Positions 13,367-25,147 are shown, counted from the first letter of the stretch. The stretch is 64,000 bases of DNA from Gliomastix tumulicola (GCA_001599755.1 BCHX01000001.1:1550001-1614000); one strand, 5' to 3'. Numbers and translations are program-made. The notes: generated by a model not told the origin, from the sequence alone.

Positions 13367-13816
13367 ATGACAACAGTCAAAATACACCCTCCCTCAGGCA
13401 GAGACCGACCCTCCAGCAGCCCTCTCCCACCACTCCTCCAAACACCCTCAGGTCTCGCCCTCCTCGAGCTCCAGGGCACCATCAACCTGCCCCAGGACCC
13501 GGAGGGCAACCCGCTCGCCGACGTGGAGGTCGGACGCGTCGACTTCCCAGACTACGATCCCAACGTCGAGGGCGGGGGCGCGGGCTGGATGAAGCGGGTG
13601 CACCTGTACATCGGGGAGCACCAGCGTCTGACAGGCGAGGTGAAAAAGCTTCCCAAGGCCTTTGCCGTCGTGCGGAGGAGGGAGGAGCAGACTGGGAACG
13701 CGGAGGGAGAGGGCGAAGTTGGTGGTGGTGACTTGGAGGTCGTGGAGATTGTCAAGTACAAGCTGATGTTCTCGCATCGGCCTGAACCTGTGGGCACGGC
13801 ACACGCTCCGGCCTGA
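13367..13816 (+). CDS. CTF8: Chromosome transmission fidelity protein 8 (Ctf8)
   Basis: An uninterrupted 149-residue reading frame. Ctf8-family blocks are visible: SGLALLELQGTINLP near residue 28, VGRVDFPDYDP, then WMKRVHLYIGEHQRLTGEV and KKLPKAFAVVRR, ending VVEIVKYKLMFSHRPEPVG. Ctf8 works with Dcc1 and Ctf18 in the alternative RFC clamp loader that acts in sister-chromatid cohesion and PCNA loading. The length is normal for fungal Ctf8. A Gly/Glu-rich insertion at residues 108-122 lies between the conserved blocks. The start codon sits after a CA/CT-rich leader, and there is no earlier in-frame ATG with conserved sequence. Confidence 0.93.
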   Translation: MTTVKIHPPSGRDRPSSSPLPPLLQTPSGLALLELQGTINLPQDPEGNPLADVEVGRVDFPDYDPNVEGGGAGWMKRVHLYIGEHQRLTGEVKKLPKAFAVVRRREEQTGNAEGEGEVGGGDLEVVEIVKYKLMFSHRPEPVGTAHAPA

Positions 13817-14341
13817 GGAACACGAAGTGTGACAGGTCTCGCCGCCTGAGTGCTTTACAACTTCAGGCATTGCCTTCCTTCATCAGACGCAGAATCCCTC
13901 ACCTTGAGGACAGAATGAGAGTAAATCACGGCATTGGCGGCTAGAAGTTTTTCGACCCAATCGGCTTGTCTGGCCAGCGGTCGCTAGTCGTCATTTCGGA
14001 GCTCTATCGTCCGTTAAGATGCCACGCAGTCATCCAAGGACCCCAAATCCTCGCGACATTGAATCCTTGGCTACAAACCAAAATTCGGGTGATTCAGAGA
14101 AGCCTGTACGTGCAAGCGCGGTCCCCATTGAATCTTTCTTCTAGTATTTTCTCTCGTGCTGACCAAGCTTTAGCAAAACTTTAAAGGGAGAGTTAAGAAG
14201 CCAGAGGTGGAGAGGAATATAAGAACCACACTTAATGCATTACGGTGCAAGGATGATGTACACTTTCATCTCTCCAAAGGGGCCTTGCATAATACTCTGG
14301 CATTATCCAAGCGTGGCCAGATGTGCTATCTCTCTACATGG
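13817..14341. other. Convergent intergenic region
   Basis: Shared 3' flank of CTF8 (+) and DPH1 (-), 525 bases. No conserved reading frame, repeat or RNA gene is apparent. Confidence 0.5.
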
Positions 14342-15758
14342 CTAGCCTGTCCCAACGCCAATTGCTCTTGTCCTTCCCAAGCCATCCTTGCCATAGTAAT
14401 CCATAGGATACGACCCCGTGCCCCAGTCCTCCCTCACCTCCAACGCCACCAGCGCCTCGTAGGGCGTGAGCAGCGGCCTCGGGAACGCGTAGCCCCAGTC
14501 TATGCTCAGCCGCGGGCACGCGACCTGCACCCAGCACTCGACGTCCCCCATGGTCGCCAGCTTGCCCGGGAAGATCTCGCTCAGCAGCAGGTTCACCCAG
14601 GGGATCCCCAGCGCCGTCAGCCGCCGCTCGATGAGCGCCATGGTATGCGGGTTGCCCTGGCGGCCGAGGGAGCCGAGGATCAGCCCCCATTTGCGGGCAC
14701 CCTTGGCGGTGGTGATGGCGGCGCGGCGGAGCGACTGCATCTCGTCGTGGCCGTAGGTCTCGCGGGTGAGCTTGCGCGAGTACGGGTCGTAGCGGTAGGC
14801 GGGGAGGGAGGGGTTGTGGATCATGATGCTCTCGAGGTGGAAGCGGCCGTCGCCGAGGTAGAGGATGAGGTCGACGGCGTCGTCGTCGGTGAGCCGCGGG
14901 GACGTGCAGCCGAGGATCTCGCCTTTACTCAGGGGCGCGATCTGCGGGACGAGGACCTTGAAGCCTGCGCGCTCGAGGCTGGCTTTCACGCCGTGGATCG
15001 TGGCGTTGAACTGGATGGTGCCCACGACGGCGATGGTCTTCCCCGAGGCAAAGTTGCGCTCCAGCGACGCGAGCAGGTGCGACGTGTCGATGCTGATGTC
15101 GACGAACACATACAGCGTCTTGATCTTGGTGACATCAACCGGGATGAGGCAGCTGTGCGCGTAGTGCACAAGCAGGTCGCAGCCCAGCGCCCGGGCGGTG
15201 TAGTCATCAATACAGCAGGCACCGTACGTCACGTCGCCCATGATGAGCGTCTCGATGCCCGGGCAGAACTGCGTGAGGATGTCCGAGACGGTGGTGGCGA
15301 AGAGGAGCAGGCCCTCGGGCATCTGTAGGGCGACCTTCTGGGCGCCCGAGGACCGGATGCGGTGGATCGTCTTGGGGATCTCGAAGCTGTAGTTGGAGGG
15401 CAGGAGGCTCATGGCCGCCTTGAGGTTGGGATCATCGAGGATCTCGCGGGGCACTTGATTCAGCAGCCGCGGCGCTCTCCTGGGCTTTGCCGCTGGGTAG
15501 ACAGAAGAATGTCAGCCTCTGTATTGTTGAACATGGTAATGACGTTAACCTACCCCCTACTGCTGTGCTCGAGGACGAAGAGTCGGCGCTCGCATTTTGT
15601 GAAGCGGCGTCAGCTGCCCTCCTCCCGATGAATCTCTTCTTGGGCTGCTTTGTGATAGTCTCCTGCTGGTCTGGCTGTGGCGACAGCTCCGCCTGTCTCT
15701 GTGCCTCCTCGATATCGGCCGCAATGCCCAAATCTGTCAGAGCCCGATCTTCCTCCAT
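14342..15758 (-). CDS. DPH1: 2-(3-amino-3-carboxypropyl)histidine synthase subunit 1 (diphthamide biosynthesis)
   Basis: Exons 15554-15758 and 14342-15492 join through a split Ala codon to give 451 residues. The first 80 residues are a variable polar N-terminus. The family core begins LLNQVPREILDDPNL, then LLPSNYSFEIPKTIHRI, VALQMPEGLL and GDVTYGACCIDDYTA. Cysteines expected to bind the radical-SAM type 4Fe-4S cluster are in GDVTYGACC, in LVHYAHSCLIPV and in VACPRLSIDWG. Dph1-Dph2 transfers the 3-amino-3-carboxypropyl group of S-adenosylmethionine to a histidine of elongation factor 2. The ATG at 15758 is preferred because it opens exon 1 in frame. The codon at 15452-15454 is GTG and internal. 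The antisense strand is also open over much of this gene, a by-product of its high third-position GC. Confidence 0.95.
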
Positions 15759-16175
15759 GGTGGACTAGAATGAGATGTGAATGGAGATGAAGGATGAGTT
15801 TGATGTAGGTTAGGACGGAACGAGGTGATGTTCGTTCAGGACATCGAAGGTGGGGTGACTTTTTTATTTTTTATTTTTGTCTTCAACTGCCCCTCCTCCA
15901 CCTTCTCTGTCAGTCATCTAATTAAGTATCCATCCATCCATGCACTTACACAGACGCGCGCATCAACGAGCTGGAGGGCCATCCATCTTGTATATGGCTC
16001 AGGGTCTTCTTCTACGCCGTGACGGAGTATCACAATCTTGATTACAAGTCGCCTTCACGTGGTGTCGTAGAAACGCGAAGAATCATCGGTATTAACAATT
16101 CCTTGAATTATCGAAAGCTAACATGTACTATACTATACTATCCTAGAACCACAGACACTCACACCAACCACCCAC
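15759..16175. other. Intergenic region upstream of DPH1
   Basis: This 417-base gap holds the DPH1 promoter side and the 3' flank of the mutarotase gene. A T-rich stretch lies near 15860-15880, and a TATACTATACTATCC-type simple stretch near 16129. Nothing coding was recognised. Confidence 0.4.
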
Positions 16176-17423
16176 TCACAGCTCATCGTGCTTGGACTCC
16201 TCGTCATCCGTGTCAATGCTGAAGGAATACCTCGCCTGCAGCACATACGGGTCACCGCCGGGGCGGAAGATCTGCTTGGGACCCCGCATCCACTCCGGGT
16301 GGTTGATGCCGTCGATGTAGTCCTGGACCTCGAGCACGACGCAGCCGTACTGCGGGATGGTGCGCGGGAAGTCGGGGTCGTCCGAGATGCCCTGGCTCTC
16401 CTTGAGCGTCAGCGTGCCGTTCTGCCCGCCGCAGCCGTACACCTGGAAGGCGTCCTGGTCGGTGTAGATGTCGAGGCGGATGCCGGACCACGCCGAGGAG
16501 ACGGTGGCGACGGGGCTGTGCGTGCGCCAGTCGTAGTTGCCGAGCTGGCCGCGGTTGACGGTCCAGCAGTTGTCGTAGCCGACGCAGCCGAGGCCGCAGT
16601 TGTCCTCGATCTCCGGGTCGTCGAAGGAGGCGCCGAGCTGCTTGGGCTTGCTCCAGAAGTCGTTGACGGAGCCCTTGGCGTTGGCGAGGATCTCGCCCGT
16701 GGGGATGAGGATGTTGTCGACGCCCACGCGCTGGCCGCTGTAGGGCAGGTGCAGCGTGTGGTTGAGCGTCGTCTGCGTCTCGTTGTTGGCGAAGCCGTCG
16801 AGGTTCCAGTACGTGTGGCTGCTGAGCATGATGGGCGTCGGCTTGGTCGTCGCGATGGCCACCATGCTGATGTCCCAGTCCATGCCGTCGAGCGTGTACG
16901 TCACGTACGAGATGACCTCGCCGGGGAAGCCTTCCTTCCCGTCCGGGTCGACGATGGAGAAGGTGACGCTGCTGCGCGTGTGCGAGACGACGGTGAAGTT
17001 GCGCCAGCCCCAGCCGTCCTTGCCGCCGTGCAGCGTGTTGATGCCGTCCGGGTGCTCCTCGGTCGGGTGCTCGTTGGGCGTGATGTGGAACGTCTCGCCG
17101 TCGATCTCGAACGTGCTGTTCTTGATGCGGTTGGCGTACCGGCCGGGGACGTTGCCGTAGTTGGGGTGCTGCTTGTCGAGCTCGTAGTACGTGGCATTGT
17201 CCCAGCCGGCGACAATGTCCCGCTCGATGCCGTACCGGTCCTTGATATGCAGGTCCGAGATGGCGGCGCCGTACGGCACGAAGCCGGCCTTGATGCCGTC
17301 GCCGTAGATCCAGTACTTGCCGTTCTTGTCCGGCACCGGCTTGCTGGAGTTGGTGGCCGCGACGCTGAGGGAGGGCAGCGAGGCGGCGGCGGCGAGGCCG
17401 GCGAGGGTGCTCTTGAGCTGCAT
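16176..17423 (-). CDS. Secreted aldose 1-epimerase (galactose mutarotase family)
   Basis: A single exon of 415 residues. Residues 1-22 form a signal peptide (MQLKSTLAGLAAAASLPSLS, then VA), so the enzyme is predicted to be secreted. Mutarotase-family features are present: GAAISDLHIKDRYG, the GRYANRI motif, NTLHGGKDGWGWRNF (His of the active site), and SSHTYWNLDGFA (second catalytic His region). The family interconverts alpha and beta anomers of aldoses by a beta-sandwich galactose-mutarotase fold. Several N-glycosylation sequons (NSS, NAT, NST, NFT, NET, NHT) fit an extracellular location. Cytosolic GAL10-type mutarotases lack the signal peptide. The real substrate is unknown. Confidence 0.92.
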   Translation of the reverse strand: MQLKSTLAGLAAAASLPSLSVAATNSSKPVPDKNGKYWIYGDGIKAGFVPYGAAISDLHIKDRYGIERDIVAGWDNATYYELDKQHPNYGNVPGRYANRIKNSTFEIDGETFHITPNEHPTEEHPDGINTLHGGKDGWGWRNFTVVSHTRSSVTFSIVDPDGKEGFPGEVISYVTYTLDGMDWDISMVAIATTKPTPIMLSSHTYWNLDGFANNETQTTLNHTLHLPYSGQRVGVDNILIPTGEILANAKGSVNDFWSKPKQLGASFDDPEIEDNCGLGCVGYDNCWTVNRGQLGNYDWRTHSPVATVSSAWSGIRLDIYTDQDAFQVYGCGGQNGTLTLKESQGISDDPDFPRTIPQYGCVVLEVQDYIDGINHPEWMRGPKQIFRPGGDPYVLQARYSFSIDTDDEESKHDEL

Positions 17424-19061
17424 GATGGCGCGGGAGTCCTTTTCAGATATGCAGAAGGATGCTTGACAGAGTCAATTGGGGCCGCAGTGAGGCAGGAGGA
17501 GAAGTGAGGTGGCTGGGGAGAGCTCCAGGACGCAGAACAGGTGGGAAATATGGGGAGCTGCCCGGTAGCTATATACCCTTCAGGGCAGCTCAGCGTGACC
17601 AACAAGTCTTCTCCTCTCCTCCTCTCCTCTTCCTCCTCCTCCCACCTTCTCCGCAGGCCACATGAAATCGGTCCAGACCATGGGGAGCGATGGCGAGGCA
17701 AGCTGGGGTACAGCGTCCCAGGTTGGACAGACCGTCCGGCGGATAATGAAGGCGCATGCTAATGCTGGGGGCGAGCAGGGACGATCGCAACCTGACTGGC
17801 CCGCCTAGACAGCATGACAAAAGATCCATCCGGTGGCTGCACCATCTGGAAATGATGTCAATCTAGGTCCTGGCTGGCGTCCACGCACACCCGCCCAGGG
17901 AAGAAAAGAGCGGCGCCAGTACGACGTTGTATGAGCCGATGTAATGCTGTCGCCTCGTTTAGCTGACCGTGCATGCAGGATGCATGGCCACACCCTCTCT
18001 GAGTGTCACCCGCCCTTATCCTCGATGCCCTCCCCCATCGCTTTGCTGTCGCTGCGTCGCATTCTTCTTTCTCGTCTCTTTCTCACTTCTGTCAAAGCCA
18101 TTGATTGCTCTGCCCCGAGCATATTTGACCTCAATATTAGCATCGGCAGAGGAAAGATTGACGATTGGTGCGCGTCTGCCGCATCTCCACACACACGACT
18201 AGCAGCGGCTACAAAAGTAAATGCCCATGCCAGAAGGAAAAAAATCAGAGAGCAATAACTAAGAGACAAGCGGGCGGAATTCAAGCCTGGCCGGATTCCC
18301 TGAGATCGGGGTAAATGCAGCGGGACTAGGAATGCGGGGTAAGTACCGGCGCATACTGCACTCCGGGGAAAGGTACACCGACTCCATCCACTCACTCACT
18401 CACACACACAGTTTCTCTCTTCCCACCACCCCCCTCCCCCGGTCGACATGAAGTCATGTCATCAGTCATCCTCCTCCTCGTTCCCAGACCACTACAGGGA
18501 CGAGAGCGAGACATTCTCCGGCCTCCGGAGCACGCCAACACGAGTGCGTACCCCTGCACGCCCGGGCCTGACATGCAGAGTAGGGCCGAAAGCCCGTGGT
18601 TTGCAGCTTTTGGACCCCAGGGACCGGCAGGGAAGCGTGCTCACGTATCCATTCCTTCAGTGGACGTGCTGGATCCAACACTGAGGGCCAATTTACTCAC
18701 TGAGACCTTACTGTTCCACTCGCAGACATACATACGGGGGCGCATCCCCGTAAGGCTGTGTGTATGTATGCACGGGTGGCACCATCGATCCTGGGCTGAT
18801 CTGATAGGTATTGTTTTTGAACTACCGAGTGTACTTCAGGAATCTGTTCCGCTCAGAAAGGTCATACTGTAAAAAGAAAATGATAAACACGTCTCTCCGT
18901 CCGCGTATACAACACGATACTTCTGTTCGACTTCCAACATTTCGCAAACCGTCCATGCCGAACTTGTCGTCGGGATCTCTCTTCTCCTCTATTATACCGT
19001 GGTCGCTTTACACAATCTCAAGCTGAGGGGCTTGTCCATTTTGCTCTACCCCCCACCGCGT
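17424..19061. other. Intergenic region upstream of the mutarotase gene
   Basis: A 1.6-kb gap between two minus-strand genes, so it includes the mutarotase promoter and the 3' flank of the V-ATPase B gene. It has CT-rich tracts (about 17600-17650, 18400-18445), a CACTCACTCACT/CACACA stretch near 18386-18412, and CCGGGG-like GC-rich hexamers near 18362 that could be carbon-repressor sites (inference). No coherent reading frame with conserved features was found. Confidence 0.5.
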
Positions 19062-21070
19062 CTATGCGTCGATAAGGTTCTCCTCGTTCTGCTGCTTGTT
19101 GGCAGCGTCGACATCGGCCTTCTGCTTGCCCTTGGACTTGGCGTCCTTCTGAGCGCGCTGGTAGTACTCGTTGAGGACCTTGGCGGGGATACGGTTGAGC
19201 AGCTCCTTGGGGTAGATGCGGAGCAGGCTCCAGGCGAGATCTAGCGACTCGAAGATGGTGCGGGACTCGTACGCGCCCTGCGTGATGAACTGGCGCTCGA
19301 ACTTGTCCAGGAACTCCAGAGACAGCTTGTCCTCGCTCGACAGCGCCTCCTCACCGACGACTGCCTTCATGGCCGCGGCATCACGGCCGATGGCGTACTT
19401 CGCGTACAGCTGGTTGGACACATCACCGTGGTCCCTTCGGGTCATGCCCTCACCAATGGCAGACTTCATCAGACGAGACAGCGAGGGCAGCACGTTGATG
19501 GGAGGGTAGATACCACGGTTGTACAGCGCCTGGTCGACGAAGATCTGTCCCTCGGTAATGTAGCCCGTAAGATCGGGGATGGGATGCGTGATATCGTTGT
19601 TGGGCATGGTCAGAATGGGGATCTGCGTGATGGAGCCGTTGCGGCCCGTCACACGACCAGCACGCTCGTAGATGGTCGACAAATCAGTGTACATGTAACC
19701 GGGGAAACCACGACGACCCGGCACTTCTTCTCGGGCAGCCGAGACCTCACGAAGAGCATCGCAGTAAGCAGACAGATCGGTAAGAATGACGAGGACGTGC
19801 TTCTCGAGCTGGTAGGCGTAGTATTCGGCCGTCGTGAGGGCGAGACGAGGAGTAATGATACGCTCGATCCTGCAATACTAGTCAGTCACCTCTGCCTTCC
19901 ACTGCTTAGCCCGTTGTTCCATGAATATGCTTACGTAGGATCGTTGGCAAGGTTGAGGAACAGCGTGGTTCGCTCCAGACTGCCGTTCTCCTCGAAATCG
20001 CGGGTGAAGAAGCGGGCGGTTTCCAAGTTGACACCCATGGCACCGAAGACGATGGAGAAGTTCTCCTCGTGGCCGTCGTGGGTGCCCTTGTTGGTGATGC
20101 CCTGTCGCTGCACAAGACCGGCCTGTCGGCAAATCTGGGCGGCGATTTCGTTGTGAGGGAGACCGGCGGCGGAGAAGATGGGAATCTTCTGACCACGGGC
20201 GACCGAGTTCATGGTGTCGATGGCCGAGATACCGGTGGAGATCATTTCCTCGGGGTATTCCTGCAGATACAGACGTCAGCAGCCGCAGAGCAGCCAGGGA
20301 GAATGCCAATTGGCCGCGGTAGCAACTTACACGGGAGAAGGGGTTGATGGGAGAACCGTTGATGTCGAGGTAGTCCTCCGCCAGCACCTTGGGGCCCTTG
20401 TCGATGGCACGTCCGGATCCATCGAAGATACGACCCAGCATGTCCTCAGACACACCGATCTTCAGACTCTGCCCCGTGAACTCGACCTTGGTCTGCAGGA
20501 CGGGTCAGCGTTGTCTTCCCTCAGTATCCGGGGACACCAGAATCGTCCTCTCGAGCCCTACCTTCTTGACATCGATACCAGGGGTTCCTTCGAAGACCTG
20601 GAGGGGTTGCGCGTCAATACATCAGCTCCAAAATTATCTGCGGTCGTATAAGCTGTACCTGGACGACGGCTCGGTCACCTGGAAAACGGAAAAGGCGGTT
20701 AGCATCCCATCCTACTTCCACGTCTCTACTTGCATCGAACTCTCCGGGCGCATACCTCGAGCCTCCAAAACCTGTCCAGAACGTTGCGTGCCATCAGGTA
20801 GGGTGAGCGTCACGATCTCGTTGAACATGGGGTATTTGACCTAGACGTAGCAGCCCGGTTAGCCCTCAAATCCCCATCGTCCATCTGTCCAAGCTGACAC
20901 CCATCCCCATTCCGGGGGGAGCTTCGTCGTTCAAAGCTCCCTCTATGAGGGACTAAAACAGGTATCCATACATTCTCGAGAATGACCAGCGGACCGTTGA
21001 CACCGCCGACGGTGTTGTACCGGATGCGCGGCACAATGGAGTATGACGACGACTCGCGAGGATCCGACAT
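19062..21070 (-). CDS. vma-2: V-type proton ATPase subunit B (non-catalytic nucleotide-binding subunit)
   Basis: Seven exons: 20972-21070, 20756-20840, 20659-20678, 20562-20597, 20331-20492, 19935-20260 and 19062-19869, total 511 residues. Exon 3 is a 20-base micro-exon, supplying the end of a split Gly codon then DRAVVQ. Family landmarks are IRYNTVGGVNGPLVILEN, KYPMFNEIVTLTLPDGT, SEDMLGRIFDGSGRAIDKGP, then IPIFSAAGLPHNEIAAQICR where the catalytic A subunit would have a P-loop, and the C-terminal RIYPKELLNRIPAK. The B subunits alternate with A in the cytosolic V1 ring that drives proton pumping into vacuoles and Golgi compartments. The length matches fungal orthologues, and each junction restores a known conserved sequence. 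Confidence 0.96.
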
Positions 21071-21644
21071 GATGGGCAAGCGAGGATTACGGCGGTCGGT
21101 CGGAACCGGGGGAAAAGCGTAGCAAGCAAAAAGGCCCGGGGCGGGATTGGCTTTCAAGCTGCAACCTTGGGAGAGGGGGATGAAGCTAGGAGGTAGAGAG
21201 AAAGAGAGGGTCAAGAGGAGCAGTGGCGTGGGCGGATGAGGCGCTGAGGTAGAATGGAAACGACACCTCGGAGCTGTGACGAATGAGGTAGAGGGTTGAG
21301 GAGGTTTGGGTGAGCTTGCTCAGATAGGCCGCCCGGTGGATCCTGCCTGGCGGAGTATGTACGGTATTACTGGCGGTGCCTGGTGGTGACATCACATGAC
21401 TGCTGCCGAGTGACAGAAATAACAGAGCTTGTCTCTAACAGTAAAGTGTGGAAATCACCCGGCTTAATATGTCTCCATGTGTCAGTTGCTCCTCAACGCC
21501 GAATACCGAGCTCGAACAACGAAGCTTCCAATTGTGAGACACGGGGGGGGGGAGAAGACACTCGTTAGAAGTAGATGATGGGGTCAGACAGGATCAGGTA
21601 TGCCAGGGAACGCATGTGCAATTGGACTACCAACGCTATGATGA
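21071..21644. other. Intergenic region between vma-2 and HMG-CoA lyase
   Basis: A 574-base gap: promoter side of vma-2 and 3' flank of the lyase gene. It is purine-rich on + near 21180-21215 (pyrimidine-rich for the vma-2 transcript). Nothing else recognised. Confidence 0.4.
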
Positions 21645-22816
21645 TCATGACGACTTGAGAGCCTCGGCATTCTGCCTCGCCCTCGCCCCCAGGACAGCCT
21701 TCCCTACCGTGCTGTCATTCGCCCTGCCCAGCTCCTCCGAGATCCAGGCCCCAATGTCCGACACGGCATCCAGGTCGACGCCCGTCTCCATGCCCAGCGT
21801 CTCCATGAAGTAGATCATGTTCTCCGTGGCCACGTTGCCCGTCGCGCCGGGGCTGTAGGGGCAACCCCCCAGCCCGCCGACGCTGCTGTCAAACGTCCGC
21901 ACGCCGTGCTCGAGCGACACGGCCGTGTTGACGAGCGCCTGCCCGTACGTGTCGTGGAAGTGCATCGCCATGTCCTCGGTGCGGATGCCCGCGGCCGACA
22001 GGCACCTCAGCAGCTGGCTCGTGCGCGGCGCCGTGCCCATGCCCGTCGTGTCGCCGAGCGAGATCTCGTCCGCGCCCGCGCCCAGCAGGTCCGCCGCCAT
22101 CTCGGCCACCTTGTGCGGGTCGACGTCGAACCCTTCAAAGGGGCAGCCGAGCACGACGGAGATGTAGGCCCGCACGCGCAGGCCGAGGGCCTTGGCGTCC
22201 TGGATGACGCCGCGGAAGCGCTCGAGCGACGTCGCGATGTCGCAGTTGAGGTTCTTCTGCGAGAAGCTCTCGGTCGCGGCGGCGAAGACGGATATCTCGA
22301 CGCCCGGCTTCGTCATGTCGGGCGCCAGGAGCGTCGAGTAGCCGCCCTCGTTCTGCTTCAGGACCGTCTCCGCGTTCTGCAGGCCCTTGGTGTTGGGCGC
22401 CAGGAAGGAGTATGTGATGGGGACGGGCGATTGTATCCGCTGCTGGAGGATGTGCTCCATGATCTCGCTTGAATTGGCCATCTGTCACAGGCGAAGGGCA
22501 TTAGCATCTTTGATCCTCATAATCAAGATCAGAGAGAATACGGGTAGAATCAACCCACCTGGGGCACCCATTTCGGAGACACAAAGGAACCAGCCTCGAT
22601 CGAGGTCAGCCCTGTCCTTGCCAACCTCTCAATCAACTCGATCTTCGTCTTCAGCGGAATAATTTTCTTCTCGTTCTGCAGGCCGTCCCGGGGGCCGACC
22701 TCGACCAGCTTGACCCTGTTGTCTGGCGTCTGGGCGCTGGCGGTCGCGAAGCCACGTTGGACTCGAATTGGCGTCCGCCTGCATGCTCTGCAGAGTGTCG
22801 AACGAAGGAGAGACAT
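21645..22816 (-). CDS. Hydroxymethylglutaryl-CoA lyase, mitochondrial
   Basis: Exons 22559-22816 and 21645-22481 give 364 residues. The enzyme splits HMG-CoA to acetyl-CoA and acetoacetate, the last step of leucine degradation. The N-terminus MSLLRSTLCRACRRTPIRVQ is Arg-rich, without acids, and reads as a mitochondrial presequence. Landmarks: VKLVEVGPRDGLQNEKK (metal and catalytic Arg/Asp), SPKWVPQ, GDTTGMGTA, MHFHDTYGQALVN (metal-binding His pair), and the lyase signature GGLGGCPYSPGATGNVATE with the catalytic Cys. An in-frame ATG 57 bases upstream (22873) would add 19 residues and make a poorer presequence, so 22816 was chosen. The intron falls between WVPQ and MANSSE. Confidence 0.93.
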
Positions 22817-23380
22817 TGTCGAATTGCTGTAGATGTGATGCGTGGGAGATCGCAGTGTCGTGGATAGTTGCAAATGGAGGAGAAGAGTAAAGCTGGTTGA
22901 TGTCTCGGCTAGCTACTACTAGTAGTTGTAACCTTTGGAAACGCATAGCATCGGCACACGTATTCCCGCCTCGGCCCACCATTTGCAGAACGACCTACCC
23001 TATCTTGAGCTGCAACTTCACCTTCAATATATCATCACTTGACTTGCTATCATGAACAACAATGGACATCTATCTGTCTTCTCTCTTTCCTGAACACTAC
23101 CTTATGAAGTCTGCCGAGCAACACAGTGAAAGCGGATGAGAATGAGTCTCGACATCCCCCAACCAAAGTAGCTTGCACAGCTTTACTCTACCTAGGTCCC
23201 ATTCTGTAATCATACCTCTGAAGGGAATGGAATTTTTGTTCTCAACATTAAATACGGCTTTACCAAAGAACAACTTCAAAGATGCGTCCTTCATCTGACT
23301 ATGGAAGTACCAGTACCACGAGCAATAGCAGAACCCCCATCTTGTGCAGTGAAGGCCGAATGTTTAACCATGGGTATGAC
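22817..23380. other. Intergenic region with a 12-bp palindrome
   Basis: A 564-base gap: the lyase promoter side and the 3' flank of alpha-tubulin. A perfect palindrome ACTACTAGTAGT lies at 22915-22926, about 100 bases upstream of the lyase start codon. No reading frame of note. Confidence 0.45.
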
Positions 23381-25147
23381 TTAGTACTCCGCCTCAAGCT
23401 CCTCCTCGCCAAGGGAGTCGGCAGCAACCTCCTCGTAATCACGCTCCAGAGCGGCAAGATCCTCACGAGCCTCAGAGAACTCACCCTCCTCCATACCCTC
23501 ACCAACGTACCAGTGTACGAAAGCACGCTTGGAGTGCATGAGGTCGAACTTCTGGGAGAGGGAAGACCAAGCCTCGGCGATGGCGGTCGTGTTGGAGAGC
23601 ATGCAGCTGTCACTTGTTAGTTTTATTTCGTCTCACATCTGATTTTGAATCGTCACTTACACAGCACGGTTGACCTTGGCGAGATCGCCGTTGGGCACGT
23701 TCTCGGGAGCCTGGTAGCAGATACCAAGCTTGAAGCCAGTGGGGCACCAGTCGACGAACTGGATGGTGCGCTTGGTCTTGAGGGTGGCGACAGCGGCGTG
23801 GGCGTCCTTGGGGACGACATCACCACGGTACAGCAGGCAAGTGGCCATGTACTTGCCGTGGCGGGGGTCGCACTTGACCATCTGGTTGTTGGCCTCGAAG
23901 CAAGACATGGTCATCTCCTGGACCGAGTTGGCCTCGTGGGCAGCCTTGGCAGCCGACACAACAGGGGCGTAGGCGACCAGAGGGAAGTGAATACGAGGGT
24001 AGGGGACCAGGTTGGTCTGGAACTCGTTCAGGTCGACGTTCAGGGAGCCGTCGAAGCGAAGAGAGGCGGTAATAGAGGAGACAACTATAGATCTAGGTCA
24101 GCAATGCAATCCAACATACTACCATGTATCTTCCGAGTGGTTCTTCATACCCTGGGCGATTAGGCGGTTCAGGTTCTCGTAGTTGGGACGCTCGAGGCCG
24201 AGGTTGCGGCGGCAGATATCGTAGATGGCCTCGTTGTCAACCATGAAGGAGCAGTCGGAGTGCTCCAGGGTGGTGTGGGTGGTGAGGATGGAGTTGTAAG
24301 GCTCGACAACCGAGGTGGCGGTCTGAGGGGCAGGGTAGACGCAGAACTCGAGCTTGCTCTTCTTGCCGTAGTCGACGGAGAGGCGCTCCATGAGGAGGGC
24401 GCCGAAACCAGAGCCGGTACCACCACCGAAGGAGTGGAAGACAAGGAAGCCCTGGAGACCGACGCAGTTGTCGGCGACGCGGCGGATCTTGTCGAGCACA
24501 CCCTCAATGAGCTCCTTGCCGACGGTGTAGTGACCACGGGCGTAGTTGTTGGAGGCATCCTCCTTTCCGGTGATCATCATCTCAGGGTGGAAGAGGTTGC
24601 GGTAGGCGCCGGTGCGGACCTCGTCGACGACATTGGGCTCGAGATCGCAGTAAATGGTTCGGGGGACATACTTGCCCTGGCCTGTGAGAGTTGCACGTTA
24701 TTATCAGAACCCCCGAACTCGCGTTATATCATAGCTGGCTGAGGTCGTACCCGTCTCGGAGAAGAAGGTGCTGAAGCCGTGGTCGGGGTCCTGGGCCTTG
24801 CGCTCCTCGGTGAGGTAACCATCGGGCTGGTGGCTTGCGTTAGAAAGTTCACGTTCGTCTGTATCCTTTGACGGCAGGAATATAGTACCTGGATGCCGTG
24901 CTCGAGGCAGTAAAGCTATATGGGGTATATTAGCACTGTGTGACAAATTCACCGCCCTCAGATCACGAGAGTAAACATACCTCCCAGCACGAGTTGGCGA
25001 TCTGGCAGCCAGCCTGGCCGACTAGAGAGAGGCGTCAGTATTCGAAACTTGCCCCCAGCGAACGCAAAACAGGCCGTTGGGGCGGTCAACGACGCGCCGT
25101 TGGAAATGCAAAATGCACGAACCGTTGATGCTGATAACCTCACGCAT
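23381..25147 (-). CDS. Alpha-tubulin
   Basis: Seven exons: 25123-25147, 24981-25021, 24889-24915, 24751-24826, 24151-24681, 23661-24084 and 23381-23606, in all 449 residues, the normal length. The protein starts MREVISINVGQAGCQIANSC, has the tubulin GTP-binding GGGTGSGFG motif in exon 5, DLEPNVVDEVRTG (alpha rather than beta type), and ends EEELEAEY with the terminal Tyr characteristic of alpha-tubulin. It pairs with beta-tubulin in microtubules. The 5' end is split into small exons of 25, 41 and 27 bases, as is common in fungal tubulin genes. A pyrimidine-rich leader (transcript strand, about 25150-25210) precedes the ATG, consistent with high expression. Confidence 0.97.

Noticed and set aside
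14207..15328. Long + strand open frame (373 codons) opposite DPH1
   Set aside because: It is Arg/Ala/Val/Glu-rich without motifs, and the opposite strand encodes a clear DPH1. High third-position GC removes stops from the antisense frame.
16188..17507. 439-codon + strand frame opposite the mutarotase gene
   Set aside because: Low-complexity Val/Ala/Asp/Arg composition and no domain. The minus strand has a signal peptide and all mutarotase motifs.
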